From positions 1-64,000 of the forward strand of contig NZ_ASGZ01000057.1 in the NCBI RefSeq assembly GCF_000495475.1: a stretch of 64,000 bases of DNA, in the 5' to 3' direction. This DNA is from Candidatus Halobonum tyrrellensis G22 (GTDB taxonomy: Archaea; Halobacteriota; Halobacteria; Halobacteriales; Haloferacaceae). Below are positions 18,753 to 26,050 of the stretch, piece by piece. The stretch's first letter is position 1; each line of letters opens with the position of its first letter. The notes under the pieces are model-generated. The model did no database searches. It saw nothing but the letters and a program-made list of their open reading frames with translations, and was not told the DNA's origin. The translations under genes were made by a program, and so were the position numbers.

Positions 18753-18937
18753 GCCCCGCCCTCGTCGTCGCCGTCGAGACGGCCGTGGCGGGCGTCTATC
18801 TCGTCGAGCATATCCAGCGTCTTCCGGACCGACGCGCGGACCGCGTCGCTGCGGTTGACGAACTTGCCGTCGTCGCCGACGTGGTCGTCGAGGTCCGCGA
18901 GCAGTTCCGCGGGGATCTCGACGCTTATCTTGGGCAT
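18749..18937 (-). CDS. Ribbon-helix-helix (CopG/Arc-type) regulator
   Basis: This 62-residue protein starts MPKISVEIPAELLADLDDHV (beta strand then helix) and continues FVNRSDAVRASVRKTLDML, the standard ribbon-helix-helix layout that dimerises to bind DNA. The ATG at 18937 gives the exact domain; the longer in-frame leader has a poor sequence. It overlaps and precedes the transporter gene, so it may autoregulate that operon, possibly in response to the transported precursor. No operator is evident by eye. Confidence 0.88.
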   Translation of the reverse strand: MPKISVEIPAELLADLDDHVGDDGKFVNRSDAVRASVRKTLDMLDEIDARHGRLDGDDEGGA

Positions 18938-19087
18938 ACCCGGAGATTCCCCCGCGACTAGTTGAATCTTATCGAACGCGGCGAACGGCCGTCCGCCGCC
19001 GCACGCGGGGGTGTCGACGGCCACGGACGCGGCGTACCGGTGAGGGAGGTGGACGGGCGGAGAGAAAGGAGAGCGCGGGCGGCCGCG

Positions 19088-20401
19088 CTACTCGGGCAGG
19101 TCGACCGAGACGGTGTGCTCGCCGGGCCCGTACGTCCGGGTCGTGTAGTCCAGCAGTTCCTGTTCGTCCGCGGTCGCCTCGCTGAACTCGCCGCCGGGCA
19201 GCGAGTGGACCGCGAGCGACAGCGTGAGTTCACAGCCGTCGGCGACGGTGAACGTCACGTGCGCCCGCCCGTCGTCGAGGACGACGTGGCCGTAGCTCTC
19301 CAGACAGTCCCGTACGTCCTCGCTGGCCCACGCCGACCCGCGGTCGGTGACCCCCTCGTCGGTGTTGCCCCAGGCGTAGCGGAGCAGGCGGTCCTGTTCG
19401 GCGTACAGCCCCTCCTCGCCGAGTTCCTCGATTGGCTCGCCCGCGACGAAGTCCACCTGGTAGCTCGTCGGCTCGCTTCCGCCGTCTCCGCCGCCGGAGA
19501 GGAGTTCCGCGGTCACGTCGCTCCACGCCACGCTCCCCTCGGCGGCGACGTTCGCGGGGTCGAGCGCGTCCGCGTCGAGCACCTGCGCGGGCGACAGCAT
19601 CGGCCACTCGTCGATACCGAGGAGTTCGCCGAGGCTGGGACCGGTCTCCGGCGGCCGGCCCGGCCCCTCGAACGACCCCTCCCAGTCGGGGACGGGGTCG
19701 GGGTCGCCAACCAGGATGCGGACCACCATCCCGAATATCTCGTGGGGCGGGCAGTTCGCGTCGTACAGCCCGGGTTCGGTGAACTCGTACAGCCAGAAGC
19801 CGCCGCCGCTGATGATCGGCGACGAGACGGGGGGAACGCCGTCGGGAACCCGCTGTTGGCGGCCGAACCCGGGGTGGTAGAAGGTGACGGCGTGGTCGGG
19901 CGTGACGAGGTTGAACCGGACGATGTCTCCGGGCTGGACGTGGAGGCCGACCGGGTCGAAGTAGAAGTACGGCGGTCGCATCTCCCCCTCGCCGGGGAAA
20001 CTGATCAGACACGACACCTCGTGGTCGGGCTGTAACTCCGCGGGCAACTCCTCGTCGCCGTTGGGGGAACTGTAGCCGTAGTAGGGGTCGATACGCCGCT
20101 CGTGACCGTCGGTGTGGCTCGCGGCGACACCCCTGGCGGCGGGTTCCGACTCGGCCGTCGCGGTTCCGCTCGCCAGCGAGGCGGCCGCGCCGACGCCGAC
20201 CGCCTTCAGTATCGACCGCCGGCCGACGCTGAGTCGCTCGACCGCCTCGACCAGGGCCGACCCGTCGAACTCGGTTCGCGCCGCGTCCGTCGCCGCTTCC
20301 GCGTCCGTCACCGCCTCCGCGTCCGCCGTCCGCGGTGTTCGCTCCGCGCGGTCCGTCCGATCCGCCGCACCGTCGGTGGCTCCCGATTGGTCTGGTGACA
20401 T
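19088..20401 (-). CDS. Tat-exported cupredoxin with novel C-terminal domain
   Basis: The 437 residues divide into three parts. An acidic leader (1-58) precedes a twin-arginine signal, GRRSILKAVGVGAAASLASG, with RR at 61-62. A cupredoxin domain (about 110-235) carries copper ligands in PDHAVTFYHPGF (His) and NCPPHEIFGM (Cys, His, Met). A C-terminal domain (312-437, YQVDFVAGEPIEELGEEG to YGPGEHTVSVDLPE) is shared with the proteins at 35.9-36.9 kb and 61.1-63.8 kb. It is probably an extracellular electron-transfer or copper protein. The ATG at 20401 gives a ~60-nt leader from the TATA box; a longer start at 20494 is less likely. The gene lies directly downstream of tatCt on the same strand. Confidence 0.85.
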   Translation of the reverse strand: MSPDQSGATDGAADRTDRAERTPRTADAEAVTDAEAATDAARTEFDGSALVEAVERLSVGRRSILKAVGVGAAASLASGTATAESEPAARGVAASHTDGHERRIDPYYGYSSPNGDEELPAELQPDHEVSCLISFPGEGEMRPPYFYFDPVGLHVQPGDIVRFNLVTPDHAVTFYHPGFGRQQRVPDGVPPVSSPIISGGGFWLYEFTEPGLYDANCPPHEIFGMVVRILVGDPDPVPDWEGSFEGPGRPPETGPSLGELLGIDEWPMLSPAQVLDADALDPANVAAEGSVAWSDVTAELLSGGGDGGSEPTSYQVDFVAGEPIEELGEEGLYAEQDRLLRYAWGNTDEGVTDRGSAWASEDVRDCLESYGHVVLDDGRAHVTFTVADGCELTLSLAVHSLPGGEFSEATADEQELLDYTTRTYGPGEHTVSVDLPE

Positions 20402-20484
20402 GGGTTCGTGGGGTCGAAGCGCCGGTGCCGAGCCGACCGACCGACCGGCGCGCGCCTCTCCCGAGTGAACGATCGTGTACGACA

Positions 20485-20493
20485 GCTTAAACA
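20485..20493 (-). promoter_or_regulatory. TATA-like element of the cupredoxin gene
   Basis: On the minus strand GTGTTTAAG lies ~85 nt before the chosen ATG at 20401, within GAACGTGTGTTTAAGC. It implies a short 5' leader. Its presence shows that the cupredoxin gene can be transcribed independently of tatCt. Confidence 0.5.
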
Positions 20494-20620
20494 CACGTTC
20501 TAGGTTACATACCGGGATCGTTCCCGGCCGACCGGACGAATCGGTCGGGGAGACGACGGAACGTGGCCGGTACCGGCGCCGGGAGGCAGGTTCGAAGGCG
20601 CGAGCGGGGCGCCGAGTCGG

Positions 20621-23362
20621 TCAGTCGCGTGCGGCGCCGACCGTCGGTTCGGCCAGGTCGCGGCGACCGCCCAGCGTGAGTACGAACAGCGCGCCGAGAC
20701 CGACGCCGTACGCCGCCATCAGCGGCACCGTCACGAGGAACATCGTGATCACGTCCGCGGGGGTGAACAGCGCCGCCACCAGCAGGAGGCCGACGGTGAC
20801 CTCCCGCCACCGCGAGCGCATCACCCGGTAGGGGACCCCCGCGGTGTTGAGTAGCACCATCAACACGGGGATGTCGACGAGCAGACCGATCCCGGCGGTC
20901 GTGAAGAAGACGAGCCAGAAGAAGTCGCTGATGCGGTAGCTGATCACCATCTCGGCGCGGAGCGCGTCGCCGACCAGCCACGAGATGACCGCGGGGGCGA
21001 CGTAGTAGGCGCCGAAGGCGAGTCCGCCCACAAGCCCCACGAGGAGCGCGGCGGCCCACCCGAAGATGACGCCGCGCCGCCCGCGAACGAATCCGCGTTC
21101 GCGGAGCGCGGGCCACGCGAAGAACGCCGCCACGGGGAGCGTGGCGATGCCGGCCAACAGCGTCGATATCTTCACCTCGAAGATGAGCGCCTCCACGGGG
21201 TGGAGCACGATCACCGCGAAGTTCTCCGCCTCCGGCCCGACCACCTGCTCGGGGAGGCGGCCGACGAACGCCTGCCGGACGACGCCGATGCCGCCGAGGT
21301 ACAGCGACGCGAACACCGCGACGAGGACGATACCGAAGACGGCCACGAGGACGAACGCCCGCGAGCGGAGCGCCGCGGCGATGAACGCCAGGTCCTCGTA
21401 GTAGCCGCCGATGTCGTCCTCGTCGGAGTCGCCGTCGGTCAGCCCCTCCAACAGCGTCCCGGTGGCGCGGGAGGTGCGGTCGCCGATGTCGTCGGCGGCG
21501 CCGGGGACGCCCTCGCCGCCGGCCGCCGACCCGCCCTCCTCCGACCGGGCGCCCCGGGCCGCCTCGGCGTCGTCGTACCGGTCGAGGACCGCTCGCGCCT
21601 TCGCGGAGTCGCCCGCGCTCGCGGCGCGGTCGGCGAGGAAGCTCGCCCGCCGCTCGGAGACGCCCGCGAAGACGGCGTCGGGCGCGCGACGCACCTCGTC
21701 GGCCGACAGCGCTTCGATATCCACGGCGTCGGGGTCGGTGCCGGCGACGTACGCGAAGTAGAGCGCCAGCCCGCCGCCCAGTAGCGCCGCGAGCGCCAGC
21801 CCCGCGGCCGCGAACAGTCCGAGCGCGGCGGTCCCCGCGACGGGGAGCGCGGCCGTGAGGGCGGCCGCGCTGGTGCCGAACTCCGCGAGCAGTCGGTCGG
21901 CGAGTCCCGGCCGCTCGACCAGCGCGTAGCCCGCGGCGAACACGACGACGGCGATCCCGAGCAGGACGTTCCACAGCGAGCCGAACCGGCCGCGCCAGTC
22001 GACGAACCCCGCCCCGCGTCGGACCGCGGCGAGACCGCCGCCGCTGTCGAGGAGGTCCTTCGGCGGGCCGGTGTCCGCGGGGGCGTCGCCCGTCGGGTCG
22101 GCGTCGCCGCCCGCGTGGACCTCGTCCCAGCGGTCGAGGATCGCCCGCGCCTTCGGTTTCTCGCCCGCCTCGATGGCGGACTCGGCGGCCGCGAGCGACT
22201 CCTCCTCGCTCATCGTCTCGAACGCCTCGGACGGCGCCGCGCGCACGCCGTCGGCGTCGAGCGCCGAGAGGTCGATCGCGGTCGGGTCGCCCGCCCGGCC
22301 GGTCGCACCCGCCGCGGCGTCGAGTTCCGCGTAGACGAAGTACGCCAGCGCGAGCAGGGCCACCACCAGCGCCGCGACCGCCGCGAGGAGGTACCGCGAC
22401 GTCTCCGTCACCGGGAGCATCCGGTAGGCGGTGACGTACCGCGCGAACCGGTTGACGACGCCCGGTCCCCGGTAGGCGTAAAACAGATAGACGGCGGCGG
22501 CCGCGGCCACCGCGACCGCACAGATGACGTTCCAGTGGCGGCGGAACGTCGCGCCGGCGTCGATCCGCTCGCTCCCCCGGCGGGCGGTGACGACCACCTT
22601 CGCGAAGTAGAGCGACGCGCCGTACAAAAGGAGGAGCGGCACCGCCCACATGATCTGCGTGAACGGGTCGGGCGGCGAGAAGAACGCGCCGAAGACGAAG
22701 ATGAGCACGACCGCGTAGCGCCACTTCTCGCGGAACGTCTCGTAGGGGATGATCTCGGCGTACGACAGCGCGGTGATCGCCAGCGGCATCTGGGCGGCGA
22801 AGCCGAACGAGAAGGTGAGAAGCAGGATGAACTGCGCCCACTTCACGATCGAGTAGTTGGGCTGGATCCCCGCCGACAGCGCGTTGTTCGCGAGGAACGC
22901 GAACATGAACGGGAAGAACACGAGGTAGCCGTACGCGACCCCGACCGCGAACAGGCCGACGGCGGCCAGGAAGATCAGCGCGAGTTTCCACCGCGCGACC
23001 GGCGTCTGCGGCCACGCGCCGCGTTCGCGGAGCGCGTCGCGGGCGAAGTAGATGAAGAGGGGTAACGCGAGGATGATCCCCACCGCGAGTCCGATCTTCG
23101 CTTGGAGGAGGACCACGTCGAAGGGGGTCTGTGCGATGATGTTCACCTCGCCGGCGGCGACGGCGTCCAGCCGCGCTTTCGTGACGCGCTTGAGGAACCC
23201 CCAGCCGATCTCCCGGAGGAAGTAGAACGAGCCCATGAGCCCGACGACGAAGACGATGAACACCTTCTGGAGGTCCTTCTGGGCGGCGCGGAGCATCGCG
23301 CCGGCGGTCTCCCGCCCCTCCGCCAGCGTCTGCTGGGTGTCCTCGTCGAGCGCGCTCGACAT
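20621..23362 (-). CDS. tatC2: Twin-arginine translocase TatCt (fused double TatC)
   Basis: This 913-residue fusion of two TatC proteins is specific to haloarchaea, which export most secreted proteins folded by Tat. The first TatC unit spans about 1-270, with glutamate/proline-containing helices near LLTFSFGFAAQMPLAI. Extra helices follow at about 285-345, and the second unit spans about 650-895 (ISDFFWLVFFTTAGIGLLVDIP). Between them are two copies of a ~60-residue soluble module, near 360 (IDLSALDADGVRAAPSEAF) and 544 (VDIEALSADEVRRAPDAVF), each ending KARAxLDRxD. The fusion is natural, not a frameshift. It is divergent from tatCo. Confidence 0.93.
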   Translation of the reverse strand: MSSALDEDTQQTLAEGRETAGAMLRAAQKDLQKVFIVFVVGLMGSFYFLREIGWGFLKRVTKARLDAVAAGEVNIIAQTPFDVVLLQAKIGLAVGIILALPLFIYFARDALRERGAWPQTPVARWKLALIFLAAVGLFAVGVAYGYLVFFPFMFAFLANNALSAGIQPNYSIVKWAQFILLLTFSFGFAAQMPLAITALSYAEIIPYETFREKWRYAVVLIFVFGAFFSPPDPFTQIMWAVPLLLLYGASLYFAKVVVTARRGSERIDAGATFRRHWNVICAVAVAAAAAVYLFYAYRGPGVVNRFARYVTAYRMLPVTETSRYLLAAVAALVVALLALAYFVYAELDAAAGATGRAGDPTAIDLSALDADGVRAAPSEAFETMSEEESLAAAESAIEAGEKPKARAILDRWDEVHAGGDADPTGDAPADTGPPKDLLDSGGGLAAVRRGAGFVDWRGRFGSLWNVLLGIAVVVFAAGYALVERPGLADRLLAEFGTSAAALTAALPVAGTAALGLFAAAGLALAALLGGGLALYFAYVAGTDPDAVDIEALSADEVRRAPDAVFAGVSERRASFLADRAASAGDSAKARAVLDRYDDAEAARGARSEEGGSAAGGEGVPGAADDIGDRTSRATGTLLEGLTDGDSDEDDIGGYYEDLAFIAAALRSRAFVLVAVFGIVLVAVFASLYLGGIGVVRQAFVGRLPEQVVGPEAENFAVIVLHPVEALIFEVKISTLLAGIATLPVAAFFAWPALRERGFVRGRRGVIFGWAAALLVGLVGGLAFGAYYVAPAVISWLVGDALRAEMVISYRISDFFWLVFFTTAGIGLLVDIPVLMVLLNTAGVPYRVMRSRWREVTVGLLLVAALFTPADVITMFLVTVPLMAAYGVGLGALFVLTLGGRRDLAEPTVGAARD

Positions 23363-23494
23363 ACGTGTACAGCGGACGCCTCGCAGTTATCAACCTTTTC
23401 ACCCCGCCGGGCCGTGCGGTACGTTGCCGTCCCACAGTCAGGCGTCGCCGCATCGGAAAAGGCCTATAACTACCCGCGGGTGTAGGTCGGGTAG

Positions 23495-24964
23495 ATGAGC
23501 GACGACTCGGACCCCGCCGAGGAGCCGACGCCCAGCGACGGCGCCGACGGCGGGTCCGGGTCGGACGAGGCGGACGCGGACCGGGAGGCGTCGTCCACCC
23601 CCGAACCCGAGGAGGAGCGAGACCGGGACCCGTCGGACCCCGACGCGGCGGAGGATACGGACGCCGCGGAGGACGTAGACGACGCCGACGGAGACGACGA
23701 CCCGGATCCGTCGGACTCCGACAAAGACGACGAGGACCCGACGGGAACGGAGGAGTGGACTACCGCCCACGACGACCCGGACGCCGTCATCGACCCGCGG
23801 GAGGTGGTCGGTCCGGACGCCGACGATAGTGGCGACCCGCGGGCGGACGGGGAGACGGACACCACCGACACGGAGCCGACCGTGGACGCCGACGACACGG
23901 ACGCCGACGGCGACGCGAACCCGCCCGCGGTCGGTCCGACCGAGGACCCGGATACGGCGACGGACGCGGGCGTCGGCGACGCGCCGACCGGCGTCGACGC
24001 GCCGTCGCCCGTCGAGGGCGACACCGGGCGCGCGCCCGGCCGGGCGGACCGCGGACCCGAGGAGGTGGTTCGTCCGGCGAACACGAACGCGGACGCGGGG
24101 GCGCCGGCCGACCAGCCGACCGCCACGGGCGACGGCGGCATCGAACAGACCGCGACCACGGCCGCCCAGAAGGGGATGGACGCGGTGAACGAGGGGTTCG
24201 ACTCGCTGGGCGGCGGCGGCCCCGACTCCGACGAGGAGATGCCGCTGACCGAGCACATCGAGGAGATGATGCGCCGGCTCAGCGTCGTGTTCGTCATCGG
24301 CGCCGTCGTCTCGCTCGCCGTGCTGTTCGTCGGGTCGGTGTCGCCGACGGTGCCGAGCGCCACGGAGATCATCCGCTTCTTCTGGGACACCCACATCGGC
24401 TTTCAGGAGTACACGCCGCACGTGTACGGCCCGCTGGAGTTCGTCCTCGCCAAACTCAAGGTGGCGGGCCTGGCCGGCCTGCTCGTCGGACTGCCGGTGT
24501 TCGTCTACCAGACGTACCTGTTCATGCGCCCCGGCCTGTTCCCGAACGAGCGCCGCTACTACCTCGCGGCCATCCCGACGAGTTTCGTCCTCGGGGTCGT
24601 CGGCGCGGCGTTCGCGCACGTCGCGGTCCTGCCGTTCGTCTTCGACTACTTCATCAGCTACACCCGCCAGAGCGCGATCCTCGCGTTCGGGCTGAACGAC
24701 ACGTTCAACCTGATCTTGCTGATGATGGGCTACTTCGCCATCGTGTTCCAGATCCCGCTGTTCATGCAGTTGGCGGTGATGATGAACGTCGTCTCGCGGG
24801 TGTGGATGGAACAGCGCCGCCTCCTCTTTTGGGGCGCGTTCCTCGGGCTGGCGTTCACGTTCATCGCCGCCGACCCGACCGGGTTCGCCTCCATCATCGT
24901 CGCGGCGACGATGATCGTCCTCTTCGAGGCGACGCTGCTCATCCTGCGGTGGACCGGGAACTGA
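23495..24964 (+). CDS. tatC1: Twin-arginine translocase TatCo with acidic extension
   Basis: The 489 residues comprise an extremely acidic Asp/Glu/Thr/Pro low-complexity segment of ~245 residues followed by a standard TatC (about 248-489, from MPLTEHIEEMMRRLS). TatC features are six helices, KVAGLAGLLVGLPVFVYQTYLF and ALNDTFNLILLMMGY-like text (FGLNDTFNLILLMMGY). TatC is the receptor for RR signal peptides, and the acidic tail is predicted cytoplasmic. The ATG at 23495 follows AAGGCCTATAAC near 23460. An internal start at 24240 (MPLTEHIE) would give a normal-length TatC. Confidence 0.92.
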   Translation: MSDDSDPAEEPTPSDGADGGSGSDEADADREASSTPEPEEERDRDPSDPDAAEDTDAAEDVDDADGDDDPDPSDSDKDDEDPTGTEEWTTAHDDPDAVIDPREVVGPDADDSGDPRADGETDTTDTEPTVDADDTDADGDANPPAVGPTEDPDTATDAGVGDAPTGVDAPSPVEGDTGRAPGRADRGPEEVVRPANTNADAGAPADQPTATGDGGIEQTATTAAQKGMDAVNEGFDSLGGGGPDSDEEMPLTEHIEEMMRRLSVVFVIGAVVSLAVLFVGSVSPTVPSATEIIRFFWDTHIGFQEYTPHVYGPLEFVLAKLKVAGLAGLLVGLPVFVYQTYLFMRPGLFPNERRYYLAAIPTSFVLGVVGAAFAHVAVLPFVFDYFISYTRQSAILAFGLNDTFNLILLMMGYFAIVFQIPLFMQLAVMMNVVSRVWMEQRRLLFWGAFLGLAFTFIAADPTGFASIIVAATMIVLFEATLLILRWTGN

Positions 24965-25009
24965 GACCGGCCCGCACCCGACTCGGGCGTCGGCGCCCTG
25001 CCCAACCGG

Positions 25010-25954
25010 TCAGTCGTCCGACGACGGGGAGGGGTACTCCCGCGAGAACAGGTCGTTCGTCTCTCCGTCCCCGCCCGCGTCGGGGTCGCCGCCGGCCGTC
25101 GGACCCGTCGCTCCGTCGGTGTCGTCGTCGGCCTCGGCGCTCGCGTCGGCGGGCGAGACGCTCCCCGTCCGGTAGCCCGACAGGTCGAGGGTGACGTGGT
25201 CGAACCCCAGGTCGCTCAGGTGCTCGCGGGCGGCGGCGGCGAAGTCGGGGTTCAGCGCCGCGTCGAGTTCCTCGGCGCCCACCTCGATCCGCGCGAGCCC
25301 GTCGTGGTCGCGCACGCGGAACTGCGAGAACCCCCACGTCCGGAGGAGCCGTTCGGCCTTCTCGATCCGGGTCAGCCGCTCTTCGGTCACTTCGAGCCCG
25401 GTCGGGATCCGCGAGGAGAGACACGCCATCGAGGGTTTCTCCGCCACGTCCAGCCCGTAGTCGGCGGCGATCTGTCGGACCTCGGCTTTCGTGATGCCGG
25501 CGTCGAGCAGCGGCGAGTAGACGTCGAGTTCGTCGACCGCCCGGAGACCGGGGCGGTGCCCCTCGCCGGGGTCGGAGGCGTTCGTGCCGTCACACACCGT
25601 CGAGAGGCCGCGCTCGCGCGCGGCCTCGTACATCCGCGAGAGCCGCATCGTCCGGCAGTGGTAACACCGGTCGTCGCCGTTGGCCACGAAGTCGGGGTCG
25701 TCGAGTTCCGAGAACGTCACGAGTTCGTGGCGCACCCCGACGTCGGCGGCGACCCGCTTCGCGTCGTCGAGTTCCTCCGCGGGGAGCGTCTCGCTGCGTG
25801 CGGTACACGCCACCGCGTCGTCGCCGAGCGCGTCGTGTGCGAGCGCGGCGACCACGCTCGAGTCCACGCCGCCGGAGAACGCGACGAGGACGCCGTCGCG
25901 CTCGGCGAGCGCCTCCCGCGCGGCCGCCGCCTTCGCCGCAACCTCGTCGTCCAT
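25010..25954 (-). CDS. larE: ATP-dependent sacrificial sulfur transferase LarE
   Basis: This PP-loop enzyme adenylates the pyridinium bis-carboxylate precursor and donates sulfur for the nickel-pincer (NPN) cofactor of lactate racemase-type enzymes. In 314 residues it has the PP-loop VAFSGGVDSSVV near 24, the Cys pair in DDRCYHCRTMRL, and the family segments VCDGTNASDPGEGHRPGL and KPSMACLSSRIP. After about residue 265 there is a low-complexity acidic tail. The ATG at 25954 removes an Arg-rich leader. LarB and LarC are not in the window. Confidence 0.9.
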   Translation of the reverse strand: MDDEVAAKAAAAREALAERDGVLVAFSGGVDSSVVAALAHDALGDDAVACTARSETLPAEELDDAKRVAADVGVRHELVTFSELDDPDFVANGDDRCYHCRTMRLSRMYEAARERGLSTVCDGTNASDPGEGHRPGLRAVDELDVYSPLLDAGITKAEVRQIAADYGLDVAEKPSMACLSSRIPTGLEVTEERLTRIEKAERLLRTWGFSQFRVRDHDGLARIEVGAEELDAALNPDFAAAAREHLSDLGFDHVTLDLSGYRTGSVSPADASAEADDDTDGATGPTAGGDPDAGGDGETNDLFSREYPSPSSDD

Positions 25955-26050
25955 GACCGTCCGGTGGGTCCGGCGGCGCAAAAGTCCCGCGCTCGGAACG
26001 GGCTGCGGGGCGCGAACGTTTTTCTAGCCGAGCGGCGAACGCGGTGGTGA

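Noticed and set aside
20621-23362. TatCt as an assembly fusion or frameshift of two genes
   Set aside because: Haloarchaeal TatCt is known to be a natural double-TatC fusion, and the frame and codon pattern are continuous.
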